From assembly GCA_021323355.1 (NCBI GenBank), contig JAJONK010000001.1, positions 1 through 33,068 on the forward strand: a stretch of DNA of 33,068 bases, written 5' to 3'. This document shows positions 24,237-31,817 of this stretch, piece after piece. Under the pieces are notes generated by a model. The model was not told the DNA's origin. It made no database searches and saw nothing but the letters and a program-made list of their open reading frames with translations. Position numbers and translations under genes: made by a program. This DNA comes from Deltaproteobacteria bacterium (GTDB taxonomy: Bacteria > Desulfobacterota > Binatia > UBA9968). Within the stretch, counting starts at the first letter, position 1. Each line of letters begins with the position of its first letter.

Positions 24237-25367
24237 GTGCGGCTGCGACGCGAAGAGCAACTTGATCGGCTCTATATGCGGATGGCCTGCCGCCTTGCTG
24301 CGAAAGCCGCCGGAAGGACCAGCCCCAACCCTATGGTCGGCGCGGTGCTGCTGCGCGATGGGAAAATGATCGCATCTGGTTTTCACCAATTTGCCGGCGG
24401 CGACCACGCCGAGATCGTTGCGCTCAAAAAGGCCGGCACCAAGGCTAAAGGGGCCACACTCTATATCAATCTCGAACCATGCAATCATTACGGTAGAACA
24501 CCGCCATGCACCCGGGCTTTGATCGCTGCAGGGGTCAAGGAAGTGGTTGTCGGCATGAAGGACCCTAATCCGGTGATATCCGGTAAAGGACTGCGCGCGC
24601 TCGCCCGGGGGGGCATCAAAGTTCGCACTGGTGTTCTCGAAGAAGAATGTCGAACACTGAACGAGGCATTTACCAAGTTCATCACTCGCGGAGTGCCGTT
24701 TGTTGCGCTCAAGCTGGCGGCGTCACTCGACGGAAAGATTGCGACGGCGAGCGGAGATGCCCGTTGGATTAGCTGCGAAGAATCTCGCGCCACCGTGCAT
24801 CGCTTGCGCGATAGTTATGATGCGGTGCTGGTGGGAGCGGGCACGGTGATTACCGACAATCCGCAATTGACTTGCCGTATGGCGGGAGGACGAGATCCCT
24901 GGAGGATCATCCTTGATGCGCGTTTACGAATTCCTCTTGACGCCGAGTTTTTGCGCCAGCGCAGCAGCGATAAAAACATCATTGTGACAAGCGATACCGC
25001 CCCCGCAGGTAAGATTCGCGCGCTGGAAAATTTGGGCGCAACGGTTTGGCGGATGCCTGCGCGCGAAGGAGCGGTGCGGTGGCTTCCGCTGCTGAGAAAA
25101 CTGGCCAAAACCGGCATTGCCAGCGTGCTTATTGAAGGCGGGGCAACCACCGCTGCCGGCGCTTTGAAAGAGAAGATGGTAGACAAAATGCTGCTTTTCT
25201 ATGCCCCAAAACTTCTGGGTGGCGACGGGCGTTACATGATCGACAGCTTGGGAGTCGGACATATCAAGCAATCTGTCATGCTTCAAAATCTGACAATTCA
25301 GAAATCAGGCGCCGACTTACTGGTTTCAGGATACCTTGAAACGAGCGGGGCTGGCCGATTGCGCTAA
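24237..25367 (+). CDS. ribD: Bifunctional riboflavin deaminase/reductase RibD
   Basis: The 376-residue protein catalyses the second and third steps of riboflavin synthesis. The N-terminal deaminase (about 10-150) has zinc ligands His57 (HAEI), Cys82 and Cys91 (PCNHYGRTPPC) and Glu59. The C-terminal reductase begins near VALKLAASLDGKIAT and contains VLIEGGATTA. It starts at GTG, 3 bases after nrdR, with AGGAG upstream. There is no room for an FMN riboswitch here. Confidence 0.96.
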   Translation: MRLRREEQLDRLYMRMACRLAAKAAGRTSPNPMVGAVLLRDGKMIASGFHQFAGGDHAEIVALKKAGTKAKGATLYINLEPCNHYGRTPPCTRALIAAGVKEVVVGMKDPNPVISGKGLRALARGGIKVRTGVLEEECRTLNEAFTKFITRGVPFVALKLAASLDGKIATASGDARWISCEESRATVHRLRDSYDAVLVGAGTVITDNPQLTCRMAGGRDPWRIILDARLRIPLDAEFLRQRSSDKNIIVTSDTAPAGKIRALENLGATVWRMPAREGAVRWLPLLRKLAKTGIASVLIEGGATTAAGALKEKMVDKMLLFYAPKLLGGDGRYMIDSLGVGHIKQSVMLQNLTIQKSGADLLVSGYLETSGAGRLR

Positions 25368-25388
25368 GCCGGAAGGTTCGCCTGCATC

Positions 25389-25994
25389 ATGTTTACCGGT
25401 CTGATCGAAGATGTCGGACGCGTCGCTAGCTTAGTGCTCAGTAAGCAGTCAGCGGTTTTGACTGTGGAATCAAGTTTGGCGCTTCGGGAGATCCCATTGG
25501 GCGCCAGCATCGCCGTCAACGGCGCATGCTTAACGGTCGTTCAAAAAGGCAAAAGGACAGTGGCCTTTGACGTTTCGCCGGAGACATTGGAGCGCACCAG
25601 TTTAGCTACCGTCGAACCTGGCACACTGCTCAATCTCGAACGTTCGATGCGGCTCGAGGATCGGCTGGGCGGGCATTTGGTTACCGGCCACATAGACGGC
25701 GTCGGGATTGTGTATTCGGTCGAAAAAAAAGGAGACTTCACGTTTTTTTCCTTCCGGCTTGCACAACGTTTGGGATCACTGCTGGTCTCCAAAGGGTCGG
25801 TTGCCGTTGATGGAATCAGCTTGACTGTGAACCGATGCAGCGCCCGAAGGTTCAGCGTCGCGATTATCCCATTTACTTTGCAAAACACTAATTTGCGCGC
25901 CCTTAGGGTTGGTGATAAAGTCAATGTCGAAACAGATCTGATCGGCAAGTACGTTCGTCACTTCGTTAACCAACGAACTAAAAATCAGCTTTAA
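25389..25994 (+). CDS. ribE: Riboflavin synthase alpha chain
   Basis: The 201-residue protein dismutates two lumazine molecules into riboflavin. It has the two tandem barrels of the family: MFTGLIEDVGRV at the start of the first and GHLVTGHIDGVG at the start of the second. The usual C-terminal helix is present. It follows ribD by 21 bases. Confidence 0.96.
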   Translation: MFTGLIEDVGRVASLVLSKQSAVLTVESSLALREIPLGASIAVNGACLTVVQKGKRTVAFDVSPETLERTSLATVEPGTLLNLERSMRLEDRLGGHLVTGHIDGVGIVYSVEKKGDFTFFSFRLAQRLGSLLVSKGSVAVDGISLTVNRCSARRFSVAIIPFTLQNTNLRALRVGDKVNVETDLIGKYVRHFVNQRTKNQL

Positions 25995-26019
25995 CGCTCG
26001 ACGCCATTTAGGTACCACC

Positions 26020-27246
26020 ATGCCCATCTCCAGTATTGATGAAGCCCTCGAGGACCTTCGCCAGGGGCGGATGATTATTCTCGTCAATGAGGAGGCTGCA
26101 GACAGCGACGGGTTTTTTTGCGTTCCGGCGGAGAAAGTCAACGCCGACATCATCAATCAGATGCTGCACCACGGCAGAGGGGTCATTTATCTGGCACTCA
26201 CCGAAGAGCGAATTCGCCAACTGGGCATTCTGCTGATTCCGCATGAGAGCAGCAACTTCTCCGGGCATCTATTCGGAGCGGCCTTCTCCGCGCGTCTTGA
26301 AGGTGTGCCCGCGGTCTCCGCCAAGGGGCGCGCGCATACGATTCAAGTCGCTGTTGCAGATCAATCAAAACACGCGGACTTAATCGTTCCGGGACATATC
26401 CAGCCGATCCAAGCGCGCTCCGGGGGAGTACTGGCACGCTCGGGGCGAGCGGAAGCTTCGATCGATTTAGCGCGCTTGTGCGGATTTACCCCTGCAGGGG
26501 TGATCTGCCACATACTCAACGATGATGGTGCTGTGGCATTGTTGCCGGATCTGGAACAGCTCGCGGAGCGGCTGGGAATAAAAGTCGTGGCCGTGACCCG
26601 GCTGATCGCCTATCGCTTGCGCAATGAGAGCTTGGTCAAACGAGCCGCCGAGGAGATCTTTCCGACAATCCATGGCGGCATGTACAAGGCTATCGTTTAT
26701 CGAAACGAAGTGGATGCTTCCGAGCATATGGCGCTGGTTAAGGGGGATATCAGCAATCCTGACAGCGTCCTGGTGCGTTTGCATTCGGAATGCTTGACCG
26801 GAGATGTTTTCGGCTCAGAGCGCTGCGACTGTGGCGACCAGATCCGCCAATCACTTAGGCTCATTGATCAGGCTGGCAAAGGCGTACTCGTTTATATGCA
26901 TCAAGAGGGTCGTGGCATAGGCCTCACCAACAAGATTAAAGCATATGCGTTGCAGGATCGGGGTTTTGATACCGTGGAGGCCAATCTGGAACTAGGGTTT
27001 AAAGAAGATCTCCGCGACTATGGGATCGCCGCTCAGATGCTGCGGGATCTGGGGGTGAAAAGCGTTCGCCTGTTGACCAACAACCCGCGAAAAATTTCTG
27101 GTATCGAAGAGTACGGGGTGAGGGTCAAAGAAAGAGTTCCTCTCGAAGTATCGCCGCGTGACACCAATATTCATTACCTGCGCACCAAGCAAAAAAAACT
27201 CGGCCACTTACTAACCAATCTGGAAGCGAAACCGGCCAAATCTTAA
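26020..27246 (+). CDS. ribBA: RibBA with degraded DHBP synthase half and intact GTP cyclohydrolase II half
   Basis: The 408-residue protein has the usual two domains. The C-terminal GTP cyclohydrolase II (about 205-400) is intact: zinc ligands Cys258, Cys269 and Cys271 (ECLTGDVFGSERCDCGD), YMHQEGRGIGL and LLTNNPRKI. The N-terminal DHBP synthase (1-200) keeps PGH with His126 and VNADIINQM, but its active-site loop, normally DDEDRENEGD, reads NEEAADSDGF at 23-32. The Arg is Ala27, the metal-binding Glu is Asp28, the second Glu is Asp30 and the final Asp is Phe32. A second loop, normally SAADR, is SAKGR. Reduced or lost DHBP synthase activity is inferred, in which case another ribB should exist. 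Confidence 0.92.
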   Translation: MPISSIDEALEDLRQGRMIILVNEEAADSDGFFCVPAEKVNADIINQMLHHGRGVIYLALTEERIRQLGILLIPHESSNFSGHLFGAAFSARLEGVPAVSAKGRAHTIQVAVADQSKHADLIVPGHIQPIQARSGGVLARSGRAEASIDLARLCGFTPAGVICHILNDDGAVALLPDLEQLAERLGIKVVAVTRLIAYRLRNESLVKRAAEEIFPTIHGGMYKAIVYRNEVDASEHMALVKGDISNPDSVLVRLHSECLTGDVFGSERCDCGDQIRQSLRLIDQAGKGVLVYMHQEGRGIGLTNKIKAYALQDRGFDTVEANLELGFKEDLRDYGIAAQMLRDLGVKSVRLLTNNPRKISGIEEYGVRVKERVPLEVSPRDTNIHYLRTKQKKLGHLLTNLEAKPAKS

Positions 27247-27252
27247 CCTTTT

Positions 27253-27723
27253 ATGGCCAGAGTCATCGAAGGCACTGTTAATGCGCGCGGCATGAAAATC
27301 GGCGTCATTGTCAGCCGATTCAATAATTTTATTACCGTCAAGCTTCTCCAAGGCGCATTGGAAGGTCTGAAGACTCATGGCGGCGCGGATGATGATCTGA
27401 CGGTGGTTCATGTGCCGGGAGCGTTTGAAATTCCCATCGTCGCGGCAAGGATGTCAGCCAGCGGAAAATTTGATGCACTCGTGTGTCTGGGTGCCGTGAT
27501 TCGAGGCGATACGCCGCATTTCGAGTATGTCTGCGATGCTGTAACCCATGGAATTAGCAAGGCCGTTTGGGAATACCACATCCCGATCAGTTTCGGCGTT
27601 CTGACAACCGAGAACGTGCAACAGGCAATGGAACGCTCCGGAGTGAAGGATGCGAACAAAGGATATGAAGCCGCTTTGACTGCCATTGAGATGGTAAACG
27701 TGCTGCGCCAGCTTGCTCGATAA
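27253..27723 (+). CDS. ribH: 6,7-dimethyl-8-ribityllumazine synthase
   Basis: The 156-residue protein condenses the ribD product with DHBP, the penultimate step. Family motifs include RFNNFIT near 20, PGAFEIPI, and GAVIRGDTPHFEYVCD with the catalytic His. It needs DHBP, which makes the state of the RibB half of the preceding gene important. Confidence 0.97.
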   Translation: MARVIEGTVNARGMKIGVIVSRFNNFITVKLLQGALEGLKTHGGADDDLTVVHVPGAFEIPIVAARMSASGKFDALVCLGAVIRGDTPHFEYVCDAVTHGISKAVWEYHIPISFGVLTTENVQQAMERSGVKDANKGYEAALTAIEMVNVLRQLAR

Positions 27724-27794
27724 CCGTATGGATTTGTCGTGGTCGAGGGGACTGGCGTGCGATCGTTCAGAATATCCACAAGATTTTTTTAGTC

Positions 27795-28211
27795 ATGGGA
27801 ATTAGGCGCAAAGGCAGGGAGTTGGCCCTTCAGGCTCTCTATCAGATTGAAATTACCGGGGATGCTTCAGCGGCAGCGGTTGATCTCTTCCTCAGCCATT
27901 TCGAAGGCAGTGCGCCGGCCAAAGAATTCGCGCGCCGTTTAGTATCCGGCGTCGTCAGCCAGCGTCCCGATATCGATCGATTGATCGAGCAGTGCACGGT
28001 AAACTGGAGGCTCGTGCGCATGGCCAAAGTGGATCTGCTAATTCTCCGGATGGCGGCATACGAATTGATCTTCTGCCCGGACATTCCCCTCAATGTCAGT
28101 CTGGACGAAGCTATCGAGATGGGCAAACGGTTCGGCACCGGCGATTCGGGCTCGTTTATCAACGGCGTGTTGGATCAGCTGGCGCATGCAGAGATTGCCA
28201 AAGCTCACTGA
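27795..28211 (+). CDS. nusB: Transcription antitermination factor NusB
   Basis: The 138-residue all-helical protein binds boxA RNA with S10 and takes part in rRNA antitermination. It begins GIRRKGRELALQALYQIEI and ends with SGSFINGVLDQLAH, both typical. It follows ribH after 71 bases and precedes leuS by 4 bases. ribH-nusB is a widely conserved pair. Confidence 0.95.
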   Translation: MGIRRKGRELALQALYQIEITGDASAAAVDLFLSHFEGSAPAKEFARRLVSGVVSQRPDIDRLIEQCTVNWRLVRMAKVDLLILRMAAYELIFCPDIPLNVSLDEAIEMGKRFGTGDSGSFINGVLDQLAHAEIAKAH

Positions 28212-28215
28212 CAGC

Positions 28216-30810
28216 ATGGAATCGCGTTACCAACCCAGAGAAATCGAAGAGAAGTGGCAGAAATTCTGGAAGGAAAATAAATCCTTTCAAGCTGCCGAAG
28301 AACAGGGAAAACCTAAGTACTACGTGCTTGAGATGTTTCCTTATCCTTCGGGCCGTATTCACATGGGCCATGTGCGCAATTATTCTATCGGTGATGTGGT
28401 TGCTCGTTACAAGCGCATGCGCGGATACAACGTGCTTCACCCCATGGGGTGGGATGCCTTCGGCCTTCCCGCGGAGAATGCTGCCATCGAACGGGGAATT
28501 CACCCCGAAAAGTGGACTCAAGAGAACATCTTGTACATGAAAGCGCAGCTCAAGCGCATGGGCCTGTCCTACGATTGGTCGCGTGAGATTGCCACTTGCC
28601 ATCCCGAATACTACCGCTGGAATCAATGGATATTTCTACAGTTCTATAAACGCGGGCTGGCATACAAGAAGAGTTCTTTAGTTAATTGGTGTCCTTCCTG
28701 CGAAACCGTCCTCGCTAATGAACAAGTGATTGAAGGCGTTTGTTGGCGCTGTGAATCGATAGTGACTCAGAAAGAATTGGATCAATGGTTTTTTCGCATC
28801 ACCGAGTACGCCGAGGAGCTGTTACAAGATCTCGAACGACTATCTGGTTGGCCCGAGAAAGTTCTGCTCATGCAGCGCAATTGGATCGGCAAATCCGTCG
28901 GCGCAGAAATCATCTTTCCGGTCGTCGGGCGTGCGGAAACGATGAAAGTTTTCACCACTCGTCCTGACACCGTATTTGGCGCCACGTTTATCTCGCTTGC
29001 GGTTGAGCATCCTTTGGTTTTGAAGCTTTCTCAAGGGCTACCACAAGAAGATGCTGTTCGAGAATTTACCGACACAGTAAAACAGCAGAAGTCGACGGGG
29101 CGCGGCAGTGAAGAAGGTGAAAAGGAAGGAATCTTCACCGGAGCGTACTGCACGAATCCCTTCACCGGTGAAAATATTCCGATTTATCTCGCGAACTTTG
29201 TTTTGATGGAGTACGGCACAGGCGCCGTCATGGCGGTGCCTGCCCACGATCAAAGGGATTTCGAATTCGCCCGCAATTATGGATTGCCGATCCGCGTTGT
29301 GATTCAACCCGCGGGCAGCGTTCTGCGCGCCGAAGATTTAACCGAAGCGTATGTTGATGAAGGCATGATGGTCAATAGCGGGCCGTTCAGCGGTTTAAGC
29401 AACATCGACGGAAAAGAAAAAATTGCCGAACATCTCGAGAAAGAGGGATGGGGTAAAAAGGCCGTTCGCTACCGCCTGCGCGATTGGGGTGTGTCGCGGC
29501 AACGTTATTGGGGAACGCCGATTCCGATTATCTACTGTGAGCGTTGTGGCGTCATGCCCGTGCCTGAAGATCAGCTGCCTGTTACCCTTCCCATCGATGT
29601 GCCGTTTACCGGCAAGGGCCGCTCTCCGCTTGCTGCCAGTAAAAATTTTACTGATGTTCAGTGCCCCCAATGCGGCGTCGCCGCTCGTCGCGAAACCGAC
29701 ACCATGGATACTTTTGTTGATTCGTCCTGGTATTACTTGCGTTACGCTTCTCCGAGAACGATTACTGCTCCCTTTGACGCTAAGCAGGCCGAGTACTGGA
29801 TGGCAGTGGATCAATATATCGGCGGTGTCGAGCATGCCGTGCTGCACCTGCTCTATGCTCGGTTCTTTACCAAAGCTCTGAGAGACGTTGGGCTTGCTAA
29901 AATGGACGAGCCTTTTACCAATCTTCTTACCCAAGGAATGGTTTGCAAAGAAACCTATCGCTGCCTGGAGCATAATTGGCTCCTGCCCACCGAACTTGCC
30001 GGTTCGGAAAAGGCTGGATGGCGCTGCCCTCATTGCACACGGCCGGTCGAAAAGGGCCGCGTTGAAAAAATGTCCAAGTCGAAGAAAAACATCGTCGATC
30101 CGGAAGAACTTGTCGCAGCCTATGGCGCCGACACGGCTCGGCTATTCACCTTGTTTGCGGCTCCTCCCGAGAAGGATCTTGAATGGAGCGATCAAGGAGT
30201 AGAGGGGGCGTCTCGGTTTCTAAGTCGGCTGTGGCGCTTTGTTTCACAGCATCGAGAAATGCTGCTTGTTGACGATGCCGATTTGGGACAGCTCAACGGA
30301 GCCGCTGAGCTCCGTGACCTCCGTCGCATGATCCACCGGACGATCAAGAAGGTCACGGATGATATCGATGGAAGATTTCACTTCAATACCGCGATTGCGG
30401 CTATTATGGAGCTCTTTAACGCGCTCAGTATTGCCGCGACCCGGGACGGAGGACGCTTGGCTGCGCCGGTGATCCGGACCGGCATGGAAACGATCATACA
30501 ACTTCTCTATCCATTCGTGCCGCACTTGATGAGCGAACTCTGGCAAAACATCAACAAAAGCCAGCCACTGGATCAAATACCCTGGCCGGAGTATTCACCG
30601 GAGGCGCTCGAAGAAGAGCAACTTCTTATCGTCTTGCAAGTCAACGGCAAAGTGCGCGGGAAAATGACCGTCCCTGCCGATATCCAGAGAGATCAAGTTG
30701 AGACTGACGCTCTGGCAGAGCCAAGGATTAAAGCTTTTATCGGCGGGAAAAAGGTCCAGCGGGTCGTTTACGTACCGCGGAGGCTGGTCAACATTGTCTT
30801 GGAGGGATGA
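28216..30810 (+). CDS. leuS: Leucyl-tRNA synthetase
   Basis: The 864-residue class Ia synthetase begins at the ATG at 28216 (MESRYQPREIEEKWQ). The HIGH-type motif is HMGH (49-52) and KMSKS is at 618-622. The editing domain contains FTTRPDTVFG and MEYGTGAVMAVPAHDQRDFEFA. Cys pairs CPSC...CWRC and CERCG suggest zinc sites. An open frame reaching 28093 upstream overlaps nusB and is not part of the gene. Length is normal for the bacterial enzyme. Confidence 0.97.
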   Translation: MESRYQPREIEEKWQKFWKENKSFQAAEEQGKPKYYVLEMFPYPSGRIHMGHVRNYSIGDVVARYKRMRGYNVLHPMGWDAFGLPAENAAIERGIHPEKWTQENILYMKAQLKRMGLSYDWSREIATCHPEYYRWNQWIFLQFYKRGLAYKKSSLVNWCPSCETVLANEQVIEGVCWRCESIVTQKELDQWFFRITEYAEELLQDLERLSGWPEKVLLMQRNWIGKSVGAEIIFPVVGRAETMKVFTTRPDTVFGATFISLAVEHPLVLKLSQGLPQEDAVREFTDTVKQQKSTGRGSEEGEKEGIFTGAYCTNPFTGENIPIYLANFVLMEYGTGAVMAVPAHDQRDFEFARNYGLPIRVVIQPAGSVLRAEDLTEAYVDEGMMVNSGPFSGLSNIDGKEKIAEHLEKEGWGKKAVRYRLRDWGVSRQRYWGTPIPIIYCERCGVMPVPEDQLPVTLPIDVPFTGKGRSPLAASKNFTDVQCPQCGVAARRETDTMDTFVDSSWYYLRYASPRTITAPFDAKQAEYWMAVDQYIGGVEHAVLHLLYARFFTKALRDVGLAKMDEPFTNLLTQGMVCKETYRCLEHNWLLPTELAGSEKAGWRCPHCTRPVEKGRVEKMSKSKKNIVDPEELVAAYGADTARLFTLFAAPPEKDLEWSDQGVEGASRFLSRLWRFVSQHREMLLVDDADLGQLNGAAELRDLRRMIHRTIKKVTDDIDGRFHFNTAIAAIMELFNALSIAATRDGGRLAAPVIRTGMETIIQLLYPFVPHLMSELWQNINKSQPLDQIPWPEYSPEALEEEQLLIVLQVNGKVRGKMTVPADIQRDQVETDALAEPRIKAFIGGKKVQRVVYVPRRLVNIVLEG
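30801..30805 (+). promoter_or_regulatory. Ribosome binding site fixing the lptE TTG start
   Basis: GGAGG lies 8 bases before the TTG at 30814. It is placed inside the last leuS codons. The next ATG (30838) has no comparable signal. Confidence 0.7.
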
Positions 30811-30813
30811 GGC

Positions 30814-31437
30814 TTGAAAAATACTCTGCGGCAAACTATGGAACAGGCCAGTGCGTTAACCACCCTCGGTTACCTTTGTGCCGCTCTGTTAATAGCTGGC
30901 TGCGGCTATTCATTTGCCGGACGAAGCGAGGCTTTTCCGAACGACATTCGGACGGTTTACATTGAACCGTTCATCAATCAAACGCGCAATGTCGGTCTGG
31001 AGAAAGAACTAACCTCGGCGCTGCGTAGCGAATTTTACCGGCGCGGGCAACTCCGTGTGGTTGATACGCTTGATCAAGCCGACGGGATTGTTGCGGGAGT
31101 CGTGCGCTCGTTTGACAGCCATGTCGCTTCGGTTAACCGCTACGACGAAGTGCTTCAGTATGAAACGGCCATGGTTGTCGATGCATCGCTGCGTCGTCGA
31201 GAGCCAAATGAAATTATCTGGCGAACCCAAGGCACGCGCCTGACGGATATCTCTGGCGGCTCCCGGGCCGCGGTAGTGACCAGCTCCTCGGAATTCAAAA
31301 CCAGGACGTTGGACGCGTCGGACGTTCGTCGGCTGACTGATATCCAATTGACCGAGACAGAAAACCGCGCGGTGCGGGGACAGCTAGTCGAGCGTTTTGC
31401 GCGAGAGCTGCATCAAAGATTGATGGAGATGTTCTAA
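30814..31437 (+). CDS. lptE: LPS-assembly lipoprotein LptE
   Basis: The 207-residue protein has a lipoprotein signal ending IAGC with Cys30 as the lipid site, followed by GYSFAGR, then the two-strand and helix pattern of LptE (VYIEPFINQTRNVGLEKELTSALRSEF). LptE plugs the LptD barrel that inserts LPS into the outer membrane. It follows leuS by 3 bases; leuS-lptE-holA is a common order, but holA is absent here. It links the window to the same LPS pathway as the receiver-LpxC fusion. Confidence 0.9.
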   Translation: MKNTLRQTMEQASALTTLGYLCAALLIAGCGYSFAGRSEAFPNDIRTVYIEPFINQTRNVGLEKELTSALRSEFYRRGQLRVVDTLDQADGIVAGVVRSFDSHVASVNRYDEVLQYETAMVVDASLRRREPNEIIWRTQGTRLTDISGGSRAAVVTSSSEFKTRTLDASDVRRLTDIQLTETENRAVRGQLVERFARELHQRLMEMF

Positions 31438-31485
31438 CGCCGACAGTCCCGTGGCCGCATTCGACGGATAGCGAGGGTACGCTTG

Positions 31486-31758
31486 CTATGCAGAAGGGGA
31501 GGTGCGAGCGGCCGCCCGTGCCAACCGGGAAAGCCAGCGTGATGCGGTATTTCGATTGATGATTCCCTTGCTCACCGCCTTACCGAGTGCCTTATTGACG
31601 GCCTTGATATCAGCGCCCTGAGAATCGGGTGTTTGAGTTGAGACTGCTTGGCGCGCTTTTTTGATCAAGGTCCTCACCTTGGATCTCGTCTCCTGGTTTC
31701 TTGCCTTTCGTTTCAGACTTTGCCTGTGTCTTTTAATTACCGACGGATGAACTGCCAA
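31486..31758 (-). CDS. rpsT: Ribosomal protein bS20
   Basis: From the TTG at 31758 the product is 90 residues: MAVHPSVIKRHRQSLKRKARN, then the three-helix basic body of bS20 (RTLIKKARQAV, KAVNKALGKAVSKGIINRNTA). It binds 16S rRNA early in 30S assembly. AGGAGG lies 6 bases upstream, so a longer frame reaching 31797 is rejected. TTG starts are common for rpsT and may limit its expression. It is divergent from murJ. Confidence 0.95.
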   Translation of the reverse strand: MAVHPSVIKRHRQSLKRKARNQETRSKVRTLIKKARQAVSTQTPDSQGADIKAVNKALGKAVSKGIINRNTASRWLSRLARAAARTSPSA

Positions 31759-31764
31759 AGCTAG

Positions 31765-31770
31765 CCTCCT
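31765..31770 (-). promoter_or_regulatory. Ribosome binding site fixing the rpsT TTG start
   Basis: AGGAGG on the minus strand (CCTCCT on plus) lies 6 bases before the TTG at 31758 and decides the start. Confidence 0.85.
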
Positions 31771-31817
31771 AAGATAATGTTTCCATTTACCTACCATCTT
31801 GGGTTATCGGAGTCAAT

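Noticed and set aside
24234..24240. FMN riboswitch before the riboflavin genes
   Set aside because: ribD follows nrdR by 3 bases and the conserved FMN-element sequences are not present in the operon gaps.
28093..28215. N-terminal extension of leuS
   Set aside because: It overlaps nusB in another frame; the conserved LeuS start is at 28216.
31461..31490. Hairpin after lptE as a terminator
   Set aside because: Only short ATAGC/GCTAT pairing and no T run on either strand.
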